A program made the position numbers and the translations under genes. Positions 13,616 through 25,700 of a DNA stretch of 64,000 bases are shown here, piece after piece. Below the pieces are notes generated by a model that worked only from the letters and a program-made list of their open reading frames with translations, made no database searches and had not been told where the DNA came from. The DNA is from Dipylidium caninum (taxonomy: Eukaryota; Platyhelminthes; Cestoda; Cyclophyllidea; Dipylidiidae). Each line of letters begins with the position of its first letter. Positions within the stretch are counted from its first letter, which is position 1. The stretch is taken from assembly GCA_017562135.1 (NCBI GenBank), contig QEYB01001642.1, positions 744,001 to 808,000 on the forward strand. Reading direction: 5' to 3'.

Positions 13616-16600
13616 ATGGCCGCAGAATATAAAGTTAATTACGAGCCCATCGAAAATTATTTTGATCAGTTCTGCTCTGCTACATCCTTTGAAGCAATCA
13701 TTTTGGCCTTCGGAAGATTATGCGACGCAGCGAATTTGAAGAGTTTGCCGGGTAATGGCCCAGTTTTACAAGGAACTACGACAAAGACTGTCCTTCTATT
13801 GGAAGGCGGAAGCCCTTTTTACAAAGTTGGACGTTCGATTTAATGAAGAGACTTATCGAGGGCAAAGCGCATGCCAAAATATCCAAGTAATTATTGCTTA
13901 TTCGATGCATCCTCTGAAGTTATGGATTTTTGCACAAGTCGTATGACTCTTATACTACATTCATTTACAGTTTCTATGTGTATGTGACGTTTCCTCAAAT
14001 ATTGTGTCCTCACACATTTTCTCTTAGGGTTCTAAACATTTGCTTATTTCACTAACTTATGGAATTTATGTCTTCTTGCTGTCTGATTTATCATTTGTAA
14101 AACAGGAGTGAATTTTATTTTGAAGGCCCTTGTTGTCGGCTGCGGTCCCTGTGGGTTGCGTTCTGCCGTCGAATTAGCACTGTTAGGAGCAAATGTTGTA
14201 GTTATAGATAAAAGGACAATTTTCGCTAGGTAAGTTATGATTGATACCATCGAACTTTTGTCATTCTGAACTGGAATTGTGTAATTACCGCGAGTCTTAA
14301 TATCAAATATGTGTTGGTTTTCCCCACAATCATCGACTTGTAACCATATTGACTAAAAATCGCATACGCCTATTTTTCTAAAATTTGTCCAATTAATCGA
14401 CGAATTCTTAGCTTGGTGATTCTTGGGCTTTTCCTTCGAATAGTATGGGGTGGGAGGGGTTAATCCCTATATGATGGACTCTTTCTATTTTTACAAAATT
14501 AGCAGATATTTAGTTCCAGGGAGACAGGTTTTGCATCAATAACTCCTAACACCTACACAGTTTGGTGTCCATAAGGAGTCTTCCACCATTTGGTCCTTAC
14601 GCCATACGCCAATTCTAGTAATTTTGATTTTCTCATTATACTATGAGTAAGGACTAAGTGAGCTGAAAATGCCATTCACTTGTTATTTCTATCGATAACA
14701 CAGAATGTGCTAATTTTGTCGTGCAGTTGGTAAGATAAAAATTCTTCACGACTTATTTTTTGACTTTATTTCGAGCTTCTTGATACGGTCTTGATCTTCT
14801 TTCTCCTCGGTGAACTTAACAAACTATTTGGTTTTTTTATATTCACAATTTTCCGGTGCCAAACTCCTCGTTGCCCTTTCACCTCCCGTTTTCATTAGTA
14901 ATTCCAATTGCGAAGTTTATTTCCACATTTGCCTAAGAGGTAGTATGTAACTATGTGATGCTTCTGCTTCTGCATGTAATGCTGACTCACTTCAGTCGCG
15001 AATCATTTTGTTAGATTACAGTAAGTCATCCCCTTTCGCTTGATTGCCAAACGCTTTGGCCTCATTTCTATTACACTGGTGGTCATCACCCCTTCTGGAG
15101 TATTTGGTTTTTCGTTATGCGTCTGAAGACGTTATAGAAAAGTAAATGAGGTGTTCTTATTGCTGTAGGAACAATGTACTTCATCTCTGGCCTTATCTTA
15201 TCAGTGATTTAAAGTCTTTGGGAGCAAAGTCCTTTTTTGGAAAATTTTGTGCTGGCTCCATCGATCATATAAGTAAGTTGCATTCCTAGTTTATTTCTGG
15301 CATACCTTTAGATAGTTTAGTAGTGTAGAACGTCTTATGTTAAGCGTTTTGGTTTATAAAAGTATGACAATTTGGCCAAAATCGAGCAGATTTTTTATTA
15401 ATTAAATTTTTATTTCCATATTACTTTTATTGAAAGAGTGAACTAGCTAAGCTCACCAATTTCTTTTTCATTGATCGCGTATGCTTCCTATTCGGCAGAG
15501 GTTACTTTAAAGCAAATTTACTTTTACCACATCATTCTACTAGCCACTTATATCTAAATCTAACACGAGCCTACATAATGCGGAACTGGGATTTTTTGAT
15601 CTTAGAACCGACCATGATCTATTGTTAACGGGAGAAGGTATGATTTCAAACTTTTCCCTCACGTATACGCTACCGGAACGAACAACCGTGTTTTCCTATT
15701 CTCTCACTCGTAGTTTAGAAAGCGGAAGTGTCGATCACGACCTTATATACTTAACTGCAAACCTATTGGTTGACAGGTGTACTTTTTCAAAAATTTTTCT
15801 GTTTAGGTATTCGCACGCTTCAATGCATTCTCCTCAAAGTAGCCCTAATTTTTGGAGTACAGATCGTCAGCGGCGTTGAATTCAGGAAGCTCATTCAACC
15901 TTCAGGTAATGCGTTTAAATATTTTCTCCGAATTGTTACTGCTGTCGCTGAGCGCTTGCGCGTAAGTAAATCCGCGCGCCTGCCATCTAATGTAAAATAT
16001 TTAAAAATAGAGGCCTTAAATAAAAGCAATATTTTGATTGTTGAAGAATTTTTCTTTCCGCAGTCATTGACCAAACACTTTTTAGGTGATATTTTTAAAA
16101 ATTCATTATAGACCATAATAGGAATTAAATTAAGGTTTGTTTTTCCTGTTGTTGCATCATTTTAGAACCTTTTTATCCAGAGTCCTACGACTTATCAATT
16201 GTGGTTTTTGCTAGGACAAGACATTAACACCTATATCAATTGTTTGGCATCTAGACTATACAATTTGTTTTATATTCGTATGTGGGGTATCGTATTTGCC
16301 TTAGTCTTTCAATTTTTTGACGTTTACGTCATTAGAATCATTTTTCTTTCATCTGTAACTGAAAGCATAATAGGAGACGGTGGTTATAGATGAGGAATCC
16401 AAATGACCTTTCATGCATTCCTTCGCCCAATAGGTCAGCTATTTCGTTGAAACACTGCTCAGTCTAAGTTACGTAGTAACTAGGTTCGACATCTCTGTTG
16501 TCTTATATGTCTGCGCTAAAAGTTCTCAGCCTCGATGCTTTGTAGTTTCTACATTGTTGAAATGTTTGATTTGTTGAATCGATTACGGTATCCTTCGAAA

Positions 16601-19600
16601 ATATCTTAAAATACATAAGTTTCCCGATTATGATGTTTATATTAAAAAAAGTGTTTCCTTTTCATTTTATTAGTTTATTTTTTTGTGTTCGATAGTTTTA
16701 CCAAGCTATTTTGGACGAGATTTTTAGCACTCCCTTAAGTTTGATTATAATTGTTAAGGTAATTCTCCATTTTATTTCTCCTGCCGGTATACGGACTTTT
16801 ATTTCCTTGCATTCTCCTGGGTTCATTATTTATCTCTAGGTAAAGATTAAATATTTGGAGAAGGGAGCAGATGATTTTTGAAGCCCCAAAGAAGGGCCTA
16901 ATGATCTTAAAAACCAATGTAGAACTCTCAGTGGTTAGACATTTCACTTTATTACCCGGAAATGGAAGACCTTTTGTCGTAGTCGCTAGACGTTTACCTG
17001 AGGGTTATTTTTTAAAATGTATTTTTGAATCGGTAGTTGTAGTACTGCTTTACTGAAAAATGAGTCATTATCTCAACTAGATGACATTGAGGAACCGGGT
17101 GACACCTCTGATGGTATCGAAGATGTATGGCCACCAAGAGCAAAAGACGAACGGTCATTACGGCCCCTTTTTACCCTACATGAAGGCGAGCGACACGCCC
17201 GTCGCGGTTGGCGGGCGGAAGTCACACCCCATCATGAGGCCCTCTCCACCTTCGAATTCGAGGCTATTATCGACGCTACTGGGAAATCCAACTCTTGCCT
17301 TAGTATGTCCTCCTTTTTTCTCGGTTTAATTTCAAGACTCGAATTCTGGAAACGGCTAGTGATAGTGGATTTTGGTGAAAGTTAGTTTCTTTTTTTCCTA
17401 AAGGCCCTTTTCGAGAAGTAGGAGCTATTGCAGTGTTACTGAACAGCTGAAGAATCTTCTGCTAACCCGTCTTTCACTCTTCTGCTATTCCTTAGCGCTT
17501 CTTCGGGCCGTTTTTTACAACCCACACGTTGACCAAAAACCCATCAGAAGCATAGGATAGAGACGGTTTATGTAACGTTTTCATCTGTTTGGGAGCTGAG
17601 TTTCCTTCATGGAGATGAATATAAAATCACTGCCTGCAAAATAGTTCTTAAGTGCGAAAGAGTGAGGGCGACGAAACATGGTCACTGGTATAGGTATTTT
17701 CATGGGATATTTAACATTCATAGGCAAAATTTACCGTACTATAAAGTTTATATATTAATTAATATCCGGTGTCGCATTATGCTACGTCTCGGCTGTTGTT
17801 GACAAAGTGTTTTTTTGCATTCAGTTAAAAAGTAGGCGAGCGTTTTTGGCCAAGCCAAATACATCTAGGTGACTATACAAGGTTTAAGGGTAACACCGGC
17901 AGTTTCATGTTGCTCATTGAAACATCTTACATAACTGGTTTTATTTACACCGTTCACTTGACGCATAGGATCTGCGTCCCTATTGTCACGGCTATGCCGT
18001 TGGGCCTGTTGTTTTCATCCGAAATTTTTTGCCATTTCACTGCGTCTGATGAATGGCGTTAAGGTGCAACTAATTAACTTCTCTCTGTATTTGGTCCTGT
18101 CAAATAGCGGGCCCAAAAGCAGGCGTAACAGTTCCAATGCTACTTAATATTGTTCGAGATCAAATTTATCATTAAATGATCACAATGACTTTTAGGTATT
18201 ACTATTAAATGCATGTTAGGTCATATCCCGGGTAGTATATTTCTCCAGCAGCGACCGATGAAGAGCATGGCATTCCTCACGTAAAAGGAGGCTTACTTTC
18301 ATTCGCCAGATTTTCCGCGAAAATCTCTGCGTTGTCGTCTGGCTATCGCGATTACGGTAAATTTTATCAACTACGGAAAGGTGGATGAAGCTCATGTAGA
18401 GGAGATCTCTGGTGTGGCCAGCATCTTCAACCAGCCCTACTTCGCGCTGATGTCAAAAAAGCTTGGTATCGAATTGGAGAACTTAGTCTACTATAAGGAT
18501 GAAACGCATTACTTCGTTATGACGATCAAGAAAAATCCCTTCTGGCCAAAGGCGTCCTAATTAAGGTTTGTCTTCATAGCCTTTCTTCTGTAACAGAACG
18601 GTATCAGTTATGTGCCAATTGTGATTTTGATCGACCAAGGGATCTCTGGCTGTAATTTCGGTGGTGAAAGAGCTCTTAACATATCCTTTTAAATGTACAA
18701 ACTTTTTTATCTTGAACTATTCTGATTGGGGCCTAGGTTTAAGGTCTTGGTGACTTACTAAAAATGGTCGGCGTGTTTCGTTTGGATGATAATTTTCGTG
18801 CAGCCGCGTACTCCAATGCCTGTTGCTATGGCGTAGGCTCTAGGAGGTTTACTCTTAAAATGTCAGCTTTTCCTCTTAGGCAATTGTCTTAACCGACTAT
18901 CTCCCTATTTCACAATAACAAACAGACTCAAACGCGTCGGAGTGGCGTGATTTCTTCAGGCGACCATTTTCATCAGAATTTCTGGTCTTGCAAAAATGGG
19001 TGACGCTACGTAGGAAAGCTTTCTCGGTGAATTGTAAGATAGCTGCTATTCCTGTGTCTCGCTGCACTAACTATGTGTTTTAACAATCTCGTTAATGTAA
19101 AAGCTTCATTTTACCACAAATATATTTGTGTGCGTTTTCTCGAGACTCCACTTGAAACAGCTTGTCTCTAGCCACAGGATGTAGGGTTAGTGTATCCCTC
19201 GCCATAACTCAACGCGCTTTTCATACCCCCTTGTTAGTCCACTGTTATCTGTGATCTGACACCGTTCCTAATGATCATCTCACAAAACCTCTTCAATGAA
19301 ATACCTTTCGGCCTCTTGACTAGTTAAAACTAGTCTCTCAAATCGCCGCATCTCCCAATGTTTGGGCTGCGATGATGGTGCTCGACGTGTCTAGCGTGAT
19401 TGAGTTTTCTTTTATTAGATCCATCGTAGAACTTCCTCTTACGTATTCCAATCACTGGTGTTGCTATTCATTCTGCACACCTAACTTTTGTCTAAACTGA
19501 CTCTAATTTCCTACTGCACTCAAATATGCTCTCTTAACTGTATTATTTCGTAACCCTGTAAGGTAACGGCTATTTTCAATGTTTAAGTATTTTTTGGTGT

Positions 19601-22600
19601 CAGAGTTATGAACACACCGCTCATCTGATTCTCGATGCGGTTTTCCGTAAGTTATGAAGATGTCTTCAGTGTACAATATAGAGCCCAGAGATGCTCTCAT
19701 ATACCATTTTCCCTCTTCACGTCTGGTACTTCAAACTATTTCAGACCACATTCACTTTAACATTGTCTGCTTCTAAAGAATGCAGAAATCTTCCGTAACG
19801 TTTATGTAGCGGCGTAACTTATTTTTTTGGAAGCGATTAAAAGACCTTCATGCATCAATTTCTGAACGACTATATTCGCAACACATTAATGAAGATTTTA
19901 GTGTTAAAGTGATGATTAACTGGCGGATATTCCCACTTTTTTGCAGTTCCGGATTAGCACTAACAAACCCTTATTATTTGTGCTAGCGGTGAAATAAATT
20001 TTTTACCCTAACGTGACAAGTTTTAGAGCTGAGCAGGTGGGATCACCTAGCAGACTGGTGGCATCAAGACTGAGGAGTTATTGTTTCGTTCAATGATTTG
20101 AAGTTTTTTCGAACTTTTGATAAAATTACTATGGCTTTTTTGTTGCTACTCAGTTTGCCTAACGTCATTATTCTTGGATTCACTGCCTGCCTATTTAAAG
20201 ACACAATCTAGAGGCAATGATTCACGGTATGGAGGATCCCACAGCTGAAAACGATTTCGAGATCATGATAGGGACGCAATTTGTCAAAAGTCAGCAGGAT
20301 TTCAGTCCACTCCCGTCTTTTAGAGGACGACGTGAGACTTCGTAATATAAAACTCGCACTTTAACATGCCCAGTTTTGCAATTCTGAATGGGATTGTGAT
20401 ATCACTTCTATTTCCCGACCATTTAATTATGACTAGCATTTAGAGATGATCCCACACAAAAAAGTCTGGATATTTGTTTCGTGGAATGATGACTTGAATA
20501 AGATTGGATTCTTATGTCAGTACTCATTTGTTCGCTTTATTTTTGTGACTTTGTATTAATTACTGAGTTATTTACTCTCTCCTGTCTAAGTTTGGCACAA
20601 AAGGCTGTGAAAACCAATGGCACTTTCGAAAGACTGTTTTAGATCTCACTATTCCTATGGCTCCCTACTTGTACAGGATTTGGAAGATCCGGCAAAACTT
20701 TTGAGCACAGAAAATGTAAACTCCTCAGCCTTGGAACAGTTGGCAAAGGAGGTGGCTACCTTTGCTACGCAAGGTGGTCTACATCGTCTCGACTTCGCGC
20801 TAAATTCCCATGGCCAGCCGGACGTCGCCATTTTCGATTTCACCAGCCTCAGTGCTGCTCAATACGCCCTCCGCATTGCAGAACGCCAGGGTCGACCTCT
20901 TTGCCAATGCCTTGTCGGCGATGCTCTTCTTGAGGTACACATTAACGCTTTATTTCAGCCCCTAACCTCTTCTCTCTCGTCTCCACACTATCTTCGTGTA
21001 TCAATCCATTCAACCTCTCCCGACCACAAATAACCTTTTATTGCTGAGAAATTTCGTTATAACAGATCCCAGTTTTTATCGTTTAAGTAGAACCAGATCA
21101 CTTTTCGTATGTCTTCCAGTTGGCAGGAGCGACTTTCCACACCTAAATGCCACATCCCGTTAGATAAACTAACTTATTTTGCCTACGGATCCCTTAGGTG
21201 GTTCTTAGCAATAATGTTGATTCTACACCGTAGACTTAAAAGGTGAGGATTTCTACAGCTGTTTTCGAACTCATATGAGTATATAAGTAACCGGGTTACT
21301 GTATACATCTGCTGACAAATTTCAAATGTCGTAGCACTACCTTTGGTGCTCTGTTAAAAGGAAACGCATGAAGCAAATCGCACTTGTTTCTCTTAAGATG
21401 AAATGGAAGTTGAAGACTGCTAATCGGGCGTGTTCGTAAATGTTGGGCCAACGCCACGAAAGCCCTTAAATTTATGTAGCGATCTTCCGCATTAATAACC
21501 ACCTTTTATGGAGGTATTTCCGATATCATCCAAAGACTGAAGCGATGTTTTATTTGTCATCTCAAACCGGAACCGCAGCCCTCATTGTCGCCTCAGTTAA
21601 CGAGACCAACTGGCTGTTGAGTTGTTTTGGTCCTTTTTTTTCAACCTAACCCGTTTATGCATATGTATGCAGATTTGTCGTAGGTCCACATGGATCTCGA
21701 AGTTCCACTATCGGTTATGACCTCCGATATAGGCAAGGTTCGTCGAAAAACAGTTTGATCTGAAAGCGTACATCCTCGTAGAAATGTCTTTTCACTAATC
21801 ACGGAGAGAAATTCGAGGAGGTGTTCAAAGGGTTACAATTGGCTTCTGGTTAGCGAAAACGTGAAAAAAACAACAGTGCAACGATTTAATGTGGATATCC
21901 AGTTACGTTAATAGTTAACTTAGGTGGCTCGTTTATGAACAAATTCTTTGCAAATTCTCTGCAAAATGACAGTAGATGCAAATTTTACAGGAAGGACATA
22001 TATGTTTGTCGACTCACGTGTGAAGAATCCCTTTTATTTCATTGTGCTCGACAGGAGAGTATGATTTTTCCTTAAATACTCGTGACAACTTGAGGAACAA
22101 CGATTATTTAAGTTACCACTTCTGTTTTCGGTTTCTACTTTTTTCACTGAAGGCAGTGCAGAGCATTCACCTTAAACTTACCTGCTGTTTGTAATGTTGA
22201 CTTCTTCCAATAACCGACAAATGTCACAAAATTTATAAGGTATGTTTTTATCTTCAAATGAGAGGTTGCACTTCTTACTATAACAAAGAATATACCCACC
22301 TATAAATGGCTCTAGAAATTAGAGTTTCCTCGAGTTAACTAGCAACTCTCGGCTGGTGGCAGTTGGGTCTCCAAGAGAAGGCTCTGAAATCTTACCAAAA
22401 GACATCTTTGTCTCTTTGCTTATTGACTCGATGTGTTGACGTCCGCCTTGCTTTCTCCTTTCTCTACTCCTCTCACCCTTGTCCCTCTTCCTGTCTGCAG
22501 CCCTTCTGGCCACGGGGAAGCGGATGTGCCCTCGGCTTTCTCTCCGCCCTTGACGCCGCCTGGGCCGTAAGTCTGTTCGCAGTGGGACATCACGCTCTCC

Positions 22601-22703
22601 GCGTCATTGCCTGGCGCGACTCAGTCTACCAGCGCCTTAGCCAGGCTAGTCCCTCTAACATGCCTCCAAACTTCGCCGCGTACTCCCTCCTTCCCACCAC
22701 CCG
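13616..22703 (+). CDS. MICAL: MICAL monooxygenase module exons
   Basis: Eight exons encode the flavin monooxygenase domain. The dinucleotide-binding motif is [19 protein letters not shown] (14126-14229, GxGxxG). It is followed by [14 protein letters not shown] and [12 protein letters not shown] (15169-15272), [16 protein letters not shown] (15807-15905), [14 protein letters not shown] (17081-17302), [16 protein letters not shown] and [16 protein letters not shown] (18310-18565), [19 protein letters not shown] with the GD motif CLVGDALLE (20677-20934), and [13 protein letters not shown] (22501-22703). Each matches the vertebrate MICAL1-3 order. Introns fall at different phases and join without gaps. 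The usual second FAD motif IIGADGRR reads IIDATGKSN here, an apparent change. Exons 13616-13886 and 18310-18565 each contain a single-base frame break; correcting each restores both reading frame and splice phase. Confidence 0.9.
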
Positions 22704-25700
22704 GTATGTCCCCCCGAATCCGTCTCTCCAAACGACGATCCCACTATTTGATAAAGCGAGATCACTTCTGTTATACCTCCCTTCCCCTTCGATAACTCAC
22801 TTTTCTCTCTCAAAACACTTTCTCGTCATATTGCTTCAAAAATACTTGCTTATTACTCCTCTCAGCGGTCTTTTTTAGTGTTTGCCAATGCATTTCCAGG
22901 TAATAAAATTTACTGCCAGTTCGCCATCAGTGCATACTTTAGGAAATTTCGTTAGTCGGTAGTTTAAAGCCTAAAGTTAATACTGATCCTAAATCCTTCT
23001 GTCAGGGTCTTTTAAACATGTTCTCTCCTCATCAGTACATTTCTGTTTGATATTACGAGAAGTGCAATAAGGAGTCAGTTTACTGTAACGGATTCCTTCC
23101 TCCCCTTGTGGTTGCAGATATGCCTACACCGATTTAGAGTTAGTGCGTCCAATGCAAGTTCGTCATCTTTATGACTCAGACGTGATTGCTAATATGACGG
23201 AACGAAAGTCCTTCGCATTTCTGCGTGATTCCGTCAAATTCGATGATCCCGACATCGGACATACGACCACTGGTGCAAGTCGCAACGACTGTCCCCCAAA
23301 ACACGCCTTCATCCCAACCATTAGTCTTCTTATCTGGTACCAACAACGCCTCTCGCCCTATCCTGACACCCTGCGCCCTTCAATCGCCGATCTGTCTGCA
23401 GAGACATGGGCTGATGGTCGGGCCCTGCGATGTCTCCTGCACAAATATCGTCCCGATTTGTTGTCCGAAGGAGCATTGGAGACAACGACGGGAACAGAAA
23501 TGGGAGCAGAAGAAGTCATGCGTCTTCTAGCTGAGAATTTTGGTGTGCCACATACGTTGCCCCTTTCGGGCTGGCCCCAATATCTCAGCGTTCTTATAAC
23601 TGTTTGAAGAATCATGAGCCTGCATTTGTGAGGAATTTGACCGGTAGGTATGACTTTTTTCGATCAGTGAAGCTTGACGTCTAACATCGTTATCGTTTTT
23701 TCCTTACTTTGAAATTTTATATTTTTATCAAGTGCGAACAAAACGTGTAGGGGCTTTTTGCCACCCTTCGGTATGGAGGCCTTTATCTTTGGTGTTTCAC
23801 TCGTCCTAAAAAGCATTAATAAGTTCTGTGATTTTCTTACAGTTGATATTTTACTGATGTGAGCATGCTTTTTTCGAGTTAAGTGAATTAACGACTTGCC
23901 TTCCGAAACCGCGAACCGTAAATCATATTAAGCTGTCATCTATGACGTGGATGTTTTTGTTTAGTCTGTGTTCAGCTGTGAATAAGCGACATACATTTTA
24001 CCATGCGCCCGATACTTTTATTTACACATTTTAAAGACATTCTTCCTGCCGCCTCGCACACGTTTCTCGTGTTTGTACACCATTTCCTTTTTTGTCGAAA
24101 TCAGATGCAAACAAGACGCGACTTCCACCTACTTTACTTATACCTGTTCAAAGTGAATCAGAGCGCAGATTGGGAGGCTTTGAGAAACATTAATGAGGCA
24201 TTCGGAGATGAATCCACTAATAAAAAAGGCGCTCGACATTGCCTCTGAAAATTTGGTTCTGGCAATTCGAGTGGCGTCAAGGAGTCTCGAGGAAGACCAC
24301 CGACTCACGTTGCCAACGAGGAGGAAGAATGAAAGACGTCTGTGCAAAAGTATTCGCCAAATTGGGTCTAAGTGGGGAATCAGGAAGTGGGAAGTACACA
24401 CGGCTGTGTCAACACATTTGCGTACAAGAAATGAAGACTGAAAGTGGCCTCTCGTGTGCCAGCCATGCGAAATGACGAGGGTCGAGCGCACGAGCGAGTG
24501 TGCATGCTTGTTGCCCCCTTTGCAATACACGGTTGTCGCCGTTTTTACACCTAATCATGACTTACGATGAAAAGCGGATTTCGCATGATCATCGGAAACG
24601 ACCCGCAAAGTGGGTGGGTGAGAAGACAGCCATCAGGAGACACTGCTGAGCCGAAATTTCATCAAATCAAATCAAATCAAATCAAATCACAGTGATGTTC
24701 ATCATGACGTGGGATGCCCAAGCGATGGAGTCATCACCCAGCATTCCTTCCTTCCTTTACTTCCCACCACCACCGCCACCGCCACCAGGCGAAAGCATAA
24801 CGGCGGCGGAGTCTTCCTACTGCCGTGCATTCAATGCCATGTCATGCATGAAATGAAAAGCAATCGGCATTGTTCAGTGGGCAAGGCGCAACGGCGACCC
24901 CACCAAGATTCAGCTGCTGTTGGCAAATTAAATAACTTCCCTAAACCGCTAAAGTGTGTGCCGAATCCTCCATATTCACTTGACATTTCTCCGACCGACG
25001 GATTAGTACCTACTTCGTACTTGCGAATTGTTTTTAAGAGCAACAATAGTGCGAAAGCCAAAGTGATGTGAGAAAAGACTTTGAATCGCATATTGCGTCT
25101 AAATGTAAATAAGGGTGTTTTTCAAAGAGGTACTATGGCTTGCCTAATCGACAGCAGAAAGTTGTAGATGAGAATGCAAATTATTGCGGTTGAATGTGGC
25201 AAATAATGTGTGCAATTACGCTTTTGTTTTCTACTTATAGTCAACGCCCATTTCAGGCTTTCCAACCTACTATTATTTAGCGATGAAGGATATTTTGCGT
25301 TTGGTCGGACGACTAGATCCTTTATTTTTCAACGTCTGCGTCTTAACATGTAGCAACTCACTGAGTTATCTTTTTTCGCCGTTAAATCCGATGACTTTAG
25401 GCACTTTCAAATTTGAATATCGCGGTTAATTACTGAGCGAAATTCCCCGCATGCTTTACTGCTAATGCTGCCGCGTGTCCTTTGTCTGCAGAATAGTCCA
25501 ACTCGACGGTGTTCAAATTCCCGTCCAGTCATCCGAAAAGCCAAGTCCACCGTGTGAATGTGCCATTTACGGGTCTTACTTTCCCTCTTATTTGCGTAGG
25601 CTGATCACCACTATAATTAGCTTCCGTGTGCACACTAAACGGCAACTTCGAATGACATCATCCCCACAGAATTCAATTCTCTATGCGCACTGTTAGTCAG

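Noticed and set aside
24661..24690. Tandem ATCAA units considered as a CRISPR or satellite array
   Set aside because: Too short, no spacers, and embedded in a transposon; a simple microsatellite in eukaryotic DNA.
24709..25071. Apparent 120-codon gene (and its antisense and copy-B counterparts at 32018-32592)
   Set aside because: The sequence carries decayed mariner transposase motifs ([16 protein letters not shown]) and is repeated in inverted orientation; it is a transposon remnant, not a host gene.
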